From positions 186,001 through 250,000 of the forward strand of contig CANNBJ010000004.1 in assembly GCA_947502835.1 (NCBI GenBank): a stretch of 64,000 nucleotides of DNA, in the 5' to 3' direction. The notes under the pieces were generated by a model that was not told the DNA's origin, did no database searches, and was given only the letters and a program-made list of their open reading frames with translations. The translations under genes and the position numbers were made by a program. Source of the DNA: Bdellovibrionales bacterium. GTDB taxonomy: Bacteria; Bdellovibrionota; UBA1018; CAIMNF01. How positions within the stretch are numbered: the first letter of the stretch is position 1; each line of letters starts with the position of its first letter. This document shows, one piece after another, positions 32,999 to 40,243 of this stretch.

Positions 32999-33945
32999 AG
33001 AAACCATTGGTGATGGTCACGGGAGCGGCAGGGTTCGTTGGCAGCCATCTTGCGGAGCGCCTCTTGAACGAGGGCTTTTCGGTGGTGGGGGTAGACAATC
33101 TTTGCACCGGAAGAATGCGGAATCTCAAGTCATTTGAGAATCATCCGGATTTTGAGTTTGTGAAGGCCGATCCGAGCGATGGTTTGCCGGATGAGTACTC
33201 GAAAAGAAACTGGTCATGGGTGTTTCATTTCGCCTCTCCCGCTTCGCCGCCGAAGTATTTCGGAATGCCGATCGAGACTCTCCAGATCAACAGCGAGGGA
33301 ACCCGTCACCTGCTTGAGTTGTGCAGAAAGACCGGAGCCAAATTCTTTTTTGCGTCCACATCGGAAGTGTACGGTGATCCGCTTGTGCATCCTCAGCCCG
33401 AGAGTTATTGGGGAAACGTGAATCCGATCGGAGTCAGGTCGATCTACGATGAAGCCAAGCGCTACGGGGAGGCGATCACCTATGCCTATCATCGAACGCA
33501 TGGGGTTGATGTCAGGGTGATCCGGATTTTCAACACCTACGGGCCACGCATGGATCCGGAGGATGGCCGGGTCGTGACCAATCTCATGTTTCAGGCGCTT
33601 CGGAATCAACCTCTTACGATCTACGGAGATGGAACCCAGACCCGCAGCTTTCAGTATGTGTCCGACCTGATCGAAGGGATTGTCCGGCTGATGGGGGTGG
33701 ATCATTCGGAGCCGGTGAATCTGGGGAATCCCAGTGAGTTCACGATTCTTGAGTTTGCAAACAAGGTGAGGTCGCTCATTCCCACTCGGAGTGATACGGT
33801 GTATCGCCCTTTGCCTTCCGATGATCCCAAGCAGAGAAAGCCCGAGATCTCGCTTGCCAAGCGAATCCTTGGGTGGGAGCCCGTGGTCGATCTGGAGAGG
33901 GGGCTTGCTCTTACGTTGGAATATTTCAAAACCAACGAAGACTGA
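32995..33945 (+). CDS. UDP-glucuronate decarboxylase (UDP-xylose synthase)-like SDR
   Basis: The 316-residue extended SDR has VTGAAGFVGSHLAERLL at the N-terminus and the catalytic YDEAKRYGE (Tyr-x-x-x-Lys). The segments FASTSEVYGDP, RIFNTYGPRM and RSFQYVSDLIEGI are typical of UDP-xylose synthase. It starts within the ugd stop (ATGA), so the substrate of one enzyme is the product of the other. Expected reaction: UDP-glucuronate to UDP-xylose plus CO2. A UDP-glucuronate or dTDP-glucose epimerase/dehydratase is less likely because of the TYGPRM and YDEAKR motifs. Confidence 0.85.
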   Translation: MKKPLVMVTGAAGFVGSHLAERLLNEGFSVVGVDNLCTGRMRNLKSFENHPDFEFVKADPSDGLPDEYSKRNWSWVFHFASPASPPKYFGMPIETLQINSEGTRHLLELCRKTGAKFFFASTSEVYGDPLVHPQPESYWGNVNPIGVRSIYDEAKRYGEAITYAYHRTHGVDVRVIRIFNTYGPRMDPEDGRVVTNLMFQALRNQPLTIYGDGTQTRSFQYVSDLIEGIVRLMGVDHSEPVNLGNPSEFTILEFANKVRSLIPTRSDTVYRPLPSDDPKQRKPEISLAKRILGWEPVVDLERGLALTLEYFKTNED

Positions 33946-33957
33946 GTGTTTCAAAAT

Positions 33958-34866
33958 ATGCGATTCGGGGGGATCTTCGGTTTTTTAGGTTTCATGATGC
34001 TTGCGGCCCGAGGTGAGGCTCTTGGACTTCAAGTGCGTTGGCTCGGGGTTGTGGGCCTCAGCATCACCGATGGTCAAAGCACGCTTTTGATTGATCCCAC
34101 CTTCACCAAGCCATCCTTGAAGCATTGGATTACGGGAGCGGAATTCAAATCCGATCCGGATCGGGTAAGGGAGGGGCTCGGGCGTGCGCAGGTGAAAGTC
34201 GCGGATGCGATCTTCGCAAGTCATGGACACTTCGATCACGCGGTGGATCTGGCCAGGGTTTCAGAGGCAACCGGTGCGACCATCCATGGCGGAATCTCAC
34301 TCAGAAGAATCGTGACCGCGGATCCTGCGATTCGAATCAACGTTCGGGAGATCAAGGATCGGGAGGAGATCAAGGTCGGGCGGTTTCGTGTGATGCCGTA
34401 TCTCCGGGAGCATCCTCCCATCTTCCATCTCGGAGCTCTTCACTTCCTGCCGGGGGTGGTGCCCGACGGGTTTCATTTTCGCTTCTACGACTATCACGAG
34501 GGGGAGGTCTGGGGCTTTCGCATCGAACACCCTGAGGCGAGCGTGATCGTGGACCAGAGCAGTCATTTTTTTCCTGGAAATTCTGTTTTTTCGGGCAAGA
34601 CCGACGCCTATTTCGTCGGGGTGGCGAACAAGGTGAGTCTTCAGGATCTCGTGCAGAACAATATTTTGGCGCTTCATCCTTCGCTCGTGGTGCCCCTGCA
34701 TTTTGATTTCTTTCTCCTGAACTCCCGTCTTCTGGAAGGGCTCCGGATGCCCTTTATGCAGCTTGAAGCCATTGAAAAGGCACTGCGATCGGCGGATCCT
34801 GCCATCCGGTTCAAGGTTCCCGAGGTGGATCAGTTCATCGAGGTCAAGAAAATGACCACCCCCTGA
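33958..34866 (+). CDS. Exported metallo-beta-lactamase-fold hydrolase
   Basis: The 302-residue protein has the MBL motif SHGHFDHAVD (residues 89-94 supply His/His/Asp/His), a further His in REHPPIFHL, DQSSHFFPGN and PLHFDFF near the C-terminus. The layout is UlaG/L-ascorbate lactonase- or NAPE-PLD-like. The first 21 residues are hydrophobic (FGGIFGFLGFMMLAARGEA) and look like a signal peptide, which is unusual for a UlaG-type enzyme. ATG 33958 was taken; GTG 33946 is possible. It follows the xylose synthase-like gene by 12 nt. The substrate is unknown. Confidence 0.7.
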   Translation: MRFGGIFGFLGFMMLAARGEALGLQVRWLGVVGLSITDGQSTLLIDPTFTKPSLKHWITGAEFKSDPDRVREGLGRAQVKVADAIFASHGHFDHAVDLARVSEATGATIHGGISLRRIVTADPAIRINVREIKDREEIKVGRFRVMPYLREHPPIFHLGALHFLPGVVPDGFHFRFYDYHEGEVWGFRIEHPEASVIVDQSSHFFPGNSVFSGKTDAYFVGVANKVSLQDLVQNNILALHPSLVVPLHFDFFLLNSRLLEGLRMPFMQLEAIEKALRSADPAIRFKVPEVDQFIEVKKMTTP

Positions 34867-34891
34867 GGCCGCGCGCGGGTGGGCTTTTTTT
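34856..34891 (+). terminator. Possible terminator after the MBL-fold gene
   Basis: CCACCC (34856-34861) pairs with GGGTGG (34877-34882) around a 15-nt GC-rich loop, followed by GC and seven T (34885-34891). The stem is short, so this is tentative. If real, it overlaps the furthest-upstream start of the next gene. Confidence 0.35.
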
Positions 34892-35448
34892 CAGGAATTC
34901 CCGAAGAATTCCGAAACGAAGATGTGCAGGTAACGGCGTTTGCCATCATGCTCGTTGGAATGGTCGGTGTCTTGGGGTGGCTCATTGCCTCTCCTGATCC
35001 TACTCGTCGCGAGCAAGAGGCGTTGTTCAAGAACTCAGCGCCCGAACTTGCAAAGTCGTTTCAGCGGGTTCTTGAGCATTCGGAGGAACTCGGGGTGAAT
35101 CGGGGGCCGGCTTCCGTCGACGGGCCTGCCGCGGGCGAAGCCGGGACGGACAGCGGGAGCGGGGTCCGCGAGGATCCGGGGGCGATTCGGGAGATGGAGT
35201 CTCTTTCGGAACTTGTTCAGGCGCCCGTTCGCGACGAGGCGGACCTCTTCGAGCGCTTTCAGCGGGTGAAGCAGCACGGACAGGGCGGGCTCTCGGATGT
35301 CGCGCTGGGAACCCTCCGAGAACTCCTTTCCATGATGAGGGCCTTGTATCCCGGAAGCGAGAGACTTCCGGAGCTTGAAAAGGAGTTGGAATCAATCGAG
35401 CAGGACCGGATCAATCGGATGAATCCGAATCCAAAGGTCGGCAACTAG
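34879..35448 (+). CDS. Small anchored protein of unknown function
   Basis: The frame encodes up to 189 residues with one transmembrane helix (FAIMLVGMVGVLGWLIAS, near residues 21-38). An acidic, partly low-complexity linker (GPASVDGPAAGEAGTDSGSG) and a C-terminal helical part with Leu/Glu/Arg heptads follow. The start is uncertain. GTG 34879 gives the longest form but lies in a possible terminator; GTG 34924 (174 residues, helix at the very N-terminus) and ATG 34948 are alternatives. The stop codon shares the palindrome CTAG with the convergent manC stop. No family was recognised. Confidence 0.5.
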   Translation: MGFFSGIPEEFRNEDVQVTAFAIMLVGMVGVLGWLIASPDPTRREQEALFKNSAPELAKSFQRVLEHSEELGVNRGPASVDGPAAGEAGTDSGSGVREDPGAIREMESLSELVQAPVRDEADLFERFQRVKQHGQGGLSDVALGTLRELLSMMRALYPGSERLPELEKELESIEQDRINRMNPNPKVGN

Positions 35449-36824
35449 ACCCTCTTGTAATCGTCCGAATAACGAACGATGTCGTCTTCCCCGAAATACG
35501 AACCCACCTGGACCTCAACGAACTCCACGACCTCCGACTCATTGGGATTCCGGATGCGGTGCTTTGCGCCTTGCGGGATGTAGATGGACTCCCCCGGCTT
35601 CAGGCGGTGGATGACATCATTGAGCACCACCTCCGGGTGGCCCCTCACGATGACCCAATGTTCAGCTCGTTTTTCGTGGCTCTGGTAGGAGAGTTGGTGG
35701 CCTGGATTCACGTAAATCACCTTGGATTTGAAATCACGCGTATCACGCAGGATCTCAAAGCTGCCCCACGGCCGGAACTCGAAGGTGTGTTCGTGGGCTC
35801 GCTTGTCCTTTTTTTCGTTCAATGCATCCACAACCTGCTTCACCTTCTGGGTTGCGCTCTTCTTTGCGACGAGAATCGCATCCGAAGTATCAACCACAAC
35901 GAGGTCCTTGGTGTCGACGAACGCCACGAGGCGCCCCGAGCTTGAGAGTGAGAAGTTGCCTTGTCCACCCACTTCGATCTTGTCTGTGCTGTCGCGAAGC
36001 TTTGCGATTTCGGTCCAAGATCCCACATCACTCCATCCGAGGTCACACGGAATGCAGACCTGATCGGTGAGTTTTTCCATGATCCCGTAGTCGATGCTTT
36101 GGGAGGGGCACCTTGCATAGATTTCGTTCAGATTCGAAAGATCCGATTTCAAGCCCTGGATCACCTTCCAGAGATCAGGCATGAGCGTCTGGAAGTGGGA
36201 GATCATTTTGGCCACGTGGAATACGAACATTCCTCCGTTCCAATAGAAATTGCCCGATGCAAGGAATTCCTCCGCGGTTTTCTCGTCGGGTTTCTCGCGA
36301 AACCCCTTGGTCGTGTGGGCCTTGAGCTTCCCTTTTTCGGCGAAGGTTTTTTTCGAGACTTCGATGTAGCCGTAGCCTGTTGCGGGGTAGGTAGGTTTGA
36401 TCCCGATGGTCACGACCTGCCCTTCACGGGCGCACTCGGTGGCAAGTTCGATGGCTTTCTTGAACGTCTCTTCATTCTGAATCAAATGATCGGAGGGGAA
36501 GATCCCGGCAACAGTGTCGGTTTGCCTGCGGTCCTCAAACACCTTGCACAGAAGGGCGATCGCAGGAGCCGTGTTGTTTGCCTTCGGTTCGAAGATCGCT
36601 TGATGATGGGGAACGTGGGCCTCGCGCATGGAGGATTCCGTCACCACCCGAAGTGCGGTATTCGTGACGACCCAAGGCGAGCCGAGGGGCTTCAGGCGGT
36701 TCAGGGTCTTCATAAAAAGAGACTCATCGAAAATCTCACAAAACTGCTTGGGGAAGTGGGTGCGGGAGAGGGGCCAAAGACGCGTGCCGCTGCCACCGGA
36801 AAGGATTACGGGAACGAATTTCAT
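35445..36824 (-). CDS. manC: Mannose-1-phosphate guanylyltransferase / mannose-6-phosphate isomerase
   Basis: The 459-residue bifunctional protein has the nucleotidyltransferase signature ILSGGSGTRLWPLSRTHFPK at the N-terminus and GVMWDLG-type residues further on. A C-terminal cupin (VNPGHQLSYQSHEKRAEHW ... IPQGAKHRIRNP) carries the isomerase. It makes GDP-mannose for O-antigen, capsule or other surface glycans in the cytoplasm. Start ATG 36824 gives the conserved MKFVPVILSGGSG; an in-frame TTG at 36842 was rejected. Together with ugd and the xylose synthase-like gene it makes a sugar-nucleotide neighbourhood. Its 3' end meets the convergent gene at a shared CTAG. Confidence 0.92.
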   Translation of the reverse strand: MKFVPVILSGGSGTRLWPLSRTHFPKQFCEIFDESLFMKTLNRLKPLGSPWVVTNTALRVVTESSMREAHVPHHQAIFEPKANNTAPAIALLCKVFEDRRQTDTVAGIFPSDHLIQNEETFKKAIELATECAREGQVVTIGIKPTYPATGYGYIEVSKKTFAEKGKLKAHTTKGFREKPDEKTAEEFLASGNFYWNGGMFVFHVAKMISHFQTLMPDLWKVIQGLKSDLSNLNEIYARCPSQSIDYGIMEKLTDQVCIPCDLGWSDVGSWTEIAKLRDSTDKIEVGGQGNFSLSSSGRLVAFVDTKDLVVVDTSDAILVAKKSATQKVKQVVDALNEKKDKRAHEHTFEFRPWGSFEILRDTRDFKSKVIYVNPGHQLSYQSHEKRAEHWVIVRGHPEVVLNDVIHRLKPGESIYIPQGAKHRIRNPNESEVVEFVEVQVGSYFGEDDIVRYSDDYKRV

Positions 36825-36839
36825 AGAGCCACAGAGTTC

Positions 36840-36871
36840 CAAAAAACATCAGGTTTTGCGAGTGTTTTTTG
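36840..36871. promoter_or_regulatory. 9-bp perfect inverted repeat in the manC/nfu divergent gap
   Basis: CAAAAAACA (36840-36848) and TGTTTTTTG (36863-36871) are exact complements 14 nt apart. They lie between the manC start and the nfu promoter. This could be an operator or a chance AT-rich repeat. Confidence 0.3.
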
Positions 36872-36888
36872 CAGGGGGGATTGGACTC

Positions 36889-36918
36889 TTGCCAATACCA
36901 TACTCTTTAGTATAGATT
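36889..36918 (+). promoter_or_regulatory. nfu promoter, probably leaderless
   Basis: TTGCCA (36889-36894) is followed after 16 nt by TATAGA (36911-36916) or after 18 nt by TAGATT (36913-36918). The second ends 7 nt before ATG 36926. There is no Shine-Dalgarno sequence. Confidence 0.6.
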
Positions 36919-36925
36919 GCCCCTC

Positions 36926-37489
36926 ATGGAAGATTCAGCTGTTTATGTTTCCTTGGAATTCACCCCGAATCCCAATACCCTCAAGTATTCTGTGAACCGG
37001 AAGTTGCTTGAAAAAGGGGCTGCCAATTTCACGAAGATCGAGGACGCGACAGCCCGGTCCCCCCTTGCCCTGAAGCTCCTGAATGTTGCGGGAATCAGTG
37101 GTGTGATGATCGGGAAGGATTTTGTCACGATTACCAAGACCGAGGATGGGGATTGGGACCATGTCCACAAAACCGCATCTGACACCATTGAACAACACCT
37201 TACTGCGCGCGAAGTGGTGGTCATCGAAGAGTTGCAAAATGCGCTCTCCAATCAAAATGCATCCGAAATTGAAAAACGGATTCAAAAGTTCCTTGATGAT
37301 GAGATTCGACCGGCAGTTGCGATGGACGGAGGCGATGTAACGCTCGATCGCTTTCAAGACGGTACCGTGTATCTCTACATGCAGGGAGCCTGCGCCGGAT
37401 GCCCGAGCTCGACCATGACACTCAAGATGGGAATTGAAACCAAGCTCAAAGCGGTGGTTCCCGAAGTGATCGAAGTGGTGCAGATTTAA
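36926..37489 (+). CDS. Nfu-type iron-sulfur cluster scaffold/carrier
   Basis: The 187-residue protein has an N-terminal scaffold domain (SLEFTPNPNTLKYSVNR...) and a C-terminal NifU-like domain. The CxxC motif GACAGCPSSTMTLK lies near residue 157. This two-domain layout matches NFU1/NfuA-like carriers, which deliver Fe-S clusters to apo-proteins in the cytoplasm. The N-terminal domain is of the Scaffold_N (NFU1) kind rather than the A-type domain of E. coli NfuA. Start ATG 36926 follows the promoter directly; TTG 36917 is possible. Its TAA overlaps the convergent TAA in a shared TTAA. Confidence 0.88.
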   Translation: MEDSAVYVSLEFTPNPNTLKYSVNRKLLEKGAANFTKIEDATARSPLALKLLNVAGISGVMIGKDFVTITKTEDGDWDHVHKTASDTIEQHLTAREVVVIEELQNALSNQNASEIEKRIQKFLDDEIRPAVAMDGGDVTLDRFQDGTVYLYMQGACAGCPSSTMTLKMGIETKLKAVVPEVIEVVQI

Positions 37490-38043
37490 AAATCAAAATG
37501 ATTCAGAGAACCCTCTTCCCTTGGGGCACCCTTCGCAGGCTTTTCAGCTTTCGATGCAGGACCTCGGAAGGGAGCAGGTGCTTCCTCATTTCGCTCATCC
37601 CCATCCGGGTACCATTGCGAAGGTGCGGGATCGAGACGGTAGGGCTTCCAGTTTCCGGAAAGATTCTGGTTTGACAGGGCAAGCTTGTCGTAGTCCTTTG
37701 CGCTTGCGTCGATAAAGCCTTTCAGGTTTTTTTGAAAGGGCACGCCCAGAATTGCGCGGCGAACCAGGGGGCGATCCTTCTTTCCCAGTCGATAGGCGAT
37801 CACCATCACCTTCTTGCCTTTTTCCCGGTCATCGAGTTTTGCGCCCAAGCCCTGGAGTGATCCTTTTGGATACACATGGATCTCGAGATTTCCCTCCCAT
37901 TCAATGACATCCACGCGCTTGCCTGATGGGCCCTTGCCATCGAGGCGGTCAAAAACACCCTCGTCGGCGAAAACCGAAACCGAGGTGAGGAAGCCTGTGA
38001 GGATCGCCAAAACAAACAGCAGCTTTCGGAAAGGAAGGATCAT
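37486..38043 (-). CDS. Exported protein of unknown function
   Basis: The 185-residue protein (start ATG 38043, AAGGA 8 nt upstream) has a signal peptide (RKLLFVLAILTGFLTSVSVFA). The mature part has a beta-rich core with a basic stretch (KVMVIAYRLGKKDRPLVRR) and a Pro/Lys/Glu-rich C-terminal tail that looks unstructured. It is probably periplasmic. The gene is convergent with nfu, with the two stop codons sharing four bases. No family was recognised, and neighbours give no clue beyond a general envelope setting. Confidence 0.55.
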   Translation of the reverse strand: MILPFRKLLFVLAILTGFLTSVSVFADEGVFDRLDGKGPSGKRVDVIEWEGNLEIHVYPKGSLQGLGAKLDDREKGKKVMVIAYRLGKKDRPLVRRAILGVPFQKNLKGFIDASAKDYDKLALSNQNLSGNWKPYRLDPAPSQWYPDGDERNEEAPAPFRGPASKAEKPAKGAPREEGSLNHFDF

Positions 38044-38187
38044 GGTGTGTTCCTTGTAAAAAAAATTCAAGCACCCGATCCTGGGCAAAGCGTCCTGACT
38101 TCCGTGGACTTTCTCTTATCGGCATGCTGCACCGCAAACTTGAGTTTGTTCCGCCAAAAAAAGCGCGCGCATTGACAAAAATCCGTC

Positions 38188-38193
38188 TACCAT
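38188..38193 (+). promoter_or_regulatory. -10 element before the PHP-like gene
   Basis: TACCAT ends 7 nt before ATG 38201. A TTGACA at 38172-38177 is only 10 nt upstream, too close to pair with it. Confidence 0.35.
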
Positions 38194-38200
38194 ACCAAGG

Positions 38201-39637
38201 ATGGGGAGTCGGGGGCGAGGGAGAGTTGAACTGGTTGGAATCACCGCATTTTTGTGTGCGGTCTTGCTCTCGGCCTGTTCGAACCGTCCGGTTTCGCCAG
38301 GCCTTGTTCCTGCCACCGAGCTCGGCACGGTTCGGGGGCAGAGCTTTGTTCGTGCGATCACCCACTTTCACACGCCTTATTCGTTTGATGCCTGTGATGG
38401 CAAGGGCTACAACGCCGATGGCACCATCAATCGGGGATGTTGGGCTGATGCACGCTATGCGTTTTGTGAAAATCATATCAATTACATTTTTGCGACCGAT
38501 CATGTGAATTACCTGGCCGAGAGCTCGTTTTCCGATTTGGCGCTGCTTGAGGCAGGCGATACCTTGATCACGAGCGGAGGCGGCGCGGTCGGCAATCAAA
38601 TGGTCTGTCCGAACGGTTTTTCTCCGCGGCTTGCAATCGGTCTTGAGGGAAAGCTCCTTGCGCTCGGGATGGAGAACCATGTTTCGGCGGATCTTGCCGA
38701 TCGGGCCAGTGTCTATGATGGCGAGGATCCCGCGCGACTTCGCGGAACCGGTGTCAACGATGCGAAGGCACTGGTGGGTGTCCCGCACACCGAGAGCCGC
38801 GATCTGATTACGCTGACAGCAATTCAGCCCTCCTTTCTTGAGATCTACAATCTGCACGCGAATCTCGATCCAAAAATCCGGAAGAAGTACCTCGGGCGGA
38901 ATCCCTTCGATAAGATCGGGGTGTTCATCAACTATCTTGCGGATCCATACTCTTCCTTGAATCCGGACTACATGTTCCTTGATTTCATCGAGTTCAATGA
39001 TGTGTATTTCGAGCGCTGGGATGCGCTCGTCTCGGCGAGTCCGACCGCGCGGGTCACGGGGGTAGGCGGACTTGATTCGCACGAGAACATTTTTTCGCAA
39101 AAGGCCGCCGATGGCGAGCGACTCGACCATCACAGGCGCATGACCCGATTCATCAACAACCTGGTGCTGACCAGTACAGACTCGATCGATGGAGTAAAGA
39201 CCGCAATCGAAGCGGGAAGGGTGTTCTTCACAGTCGAGGGAATGGGAACACCCGTGGGCTTGGACTACCATGGAGTACAGACCTCGGTTGCTGGTGATAC
39301 TGTGTTTGAGATGGGGGAGATCATGCAGGTCACGGCGCCTGCCACGGCTCGTCTCGAGTTTGCCGTTCCTGTGGTGCATCCGGCCTTTCCCGGCATGGAT
39401 TCGGACGAACGGCCCGAGATCCGCGCCGAACTGATTCAGGTTTCAAACTCAGGCACAGAGACCGTGGTGGCCAGGACCTCTTCTTCCCGCCTGGTGTATT
39501 CGAATCCGGGTCTCGGGGACTATCGAGTTCATGTGTATCAAAAACCTCGTCACCTGCGCGAACTGCTCTTCAATGAGGATCTCGCGGATCAGGAGTTTCT
39601 CTGGATTGTGAGCAACCACATCAAGGTGACGAACTGA
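38201..39637 (+). CDS. PHP-domain-like lipoprotein
   Basis: The 478-residue protein has a lipoprotein signal (VELVGITAFLCAVLLSACSN, lipobox LSAC). A PHP-type phosphoesterase fold follows: THFHTPYSFD near the N-terminus, FATDHVNYLAE, VGVPHTESRD and VGGLDSHENIF supply the expected His/Asp metal ligands. A C-terminal beta domain (VTAPATARLEFAVPVVH...) follows. PHP domains hydrolyse phosphoester bonds with a trinuclear metal site. Most are cytoplasmic, so a lipid-anchored PHP protein is less common. Its stop overlaps the start of a barrel protein (TGATG), suggesting joint work at the outer membrane. The substrate is unknown. Confidence 0.65.
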   Translation: MGSRGRGRVELVGITAFLCAVLLSACSNRPVSPGLVPATELGTVRGQSFVRAITHFHTPYSFDACDGKGYNADGTINRGCWADARYAFCENHINYIFATDHVNYLAESSFSDLALLEAGDTLITSGGGAVGNQMVCPNGFSPRLAIGLEGKLLALGMENHVSADLADRASVYDGEDPARLRGTGVNDAKALVGVPHTESRDLITLTAIQPSFLEIYNLHANLDPKIRKKYLGRNPFDKIGVFINYLADPYSSLNPDYMFLDFIEFNDVYFERWDALVSASPTARVTGVGGLDSHENIFSQKAADGERLDHHRRMTRFINNLVLTSTDSIDGVKTAIEAGRVFFTVEGMGTPVGLDYHGVQTSVAGDTVFEMGEIMQVTAPATARLEFAVPVVHPAFPGMDSDERPEIRAELIQVSNSGTETVVARTSSSRLVYSNPGLGDYRVHVYQKPRHLRELLFNEDLADQEFLWIVSNHIKVTN

Positions 39638-40236
39638 TGAGCCGATTTTTATTCCTCCTCGCAGTATTTCTCTCGTCTTCTGCACGGGGAAATGAACTCG
39701 GGGTGAGTACCGGACTTGAGTTTCCGCAGCCCCTCACCTTGGGAGTTCAATACAAGACCGATGCTCTGCCCGCATGGGTCGCGTTTTACAAGGCCGGGTT
39801 CTTTGCCTATCCCTTCTCGGGGGGGAGTCGGTCCGTGTCGATTTACAGCATGGAGATCGGGGCGAGGTATCATCCGTTTTTAAATGGATTTTATGTAGCG
39901 GGGCAGCTTGGCTTTCGGAAGATGGGGGTCACGGTCGATATCTCAAACCTGAAGCAAGACGGGGTTTCCCTGGCCAACACCGCCACCGCGAGTCTTGGTA
40001 CAGTCTATACCGGTGCACTGATCGGCTATGAGTGGAGACTTGGACCCAAATTCTCGATTGGAGTGGATGCAGGGGTGCAACTTGCGCTCATCCATTCTGG
40101 TGGAATCACCATCTCTGCCGATCCGAGTCTTGAAGACGGCACCGATAACTCGGTGAGCGATCAAAAAGAGATGCGAAGGATTTCGGGACTTCCCGTTCCG
40201 CAAATTGCGGTTTTGAGAGTCGTCTGGTACATTTAG
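39637..40236 (+). CDS. Outer-membrane beta-barrel protein, small
   Basis: The 199-residue protein has a signal peptide (MSRFLFLLAVFLSSSARG) and a mature region of alternating strands with aromatic girdle residues (WVAFYKAGFFAYPF, SIYSMEIGARYHPF, GFYVAGQLGFRKMG). It ends with VVWYI, an aromatic-type C-terminus. A barrel of about eight strands is expected. The start overlaps the stop of the PHP-like gene by one base (TGATG), so translation is coupled. Specific function is unknown; transport or anchoring for the partner lipoprotein is inference. Confidence 0.6.
   Translation: MSRFLFLLAVFLSSSARGNELGVSTGLEFPQPLTLGVQYKTDALPAWVAFYKAGFFAYPFSGGSRSVSIYSMEIGARYHPFLNGFYVAGQLGFRKMGVTVDISNLKQDGVSLANTATASLGTVYTGALIGYEWRLGPKFSIGVDAGVQLALIHSGGITISADPSLEDGTDNSVSDQKEMRRISGLPVPQIAVLRVVWYI
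40205..40233 (+). promoter_or_regulatory. ettA promoter
   Basis: TTGCGG (40205-40210), a 17-nt spacer and TACATT (40228-40233), which ends 10 nt before ATG 40244. The leader would be about 3-4 nt. No Shine-Dalgarno sequence is present. Confidence 0.5.
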
Positions 40237-40243
40237 GCCCATT

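Noticed and set aside
35961-36995. Plus-strand frame of about 340 codons across the manC region
   Set aside because: It is antisense to the full manC gene, and its downstream part would overlap the nfu gene; no domain seen.
38172-38177. TTGACA upstream of the PHP-like gene as a -35
   Set aside because: It is only 10 nt from TACCAT and 15 nt from the next TA-rich hexamer, neither compatible with a normal -35/-10 spacing.
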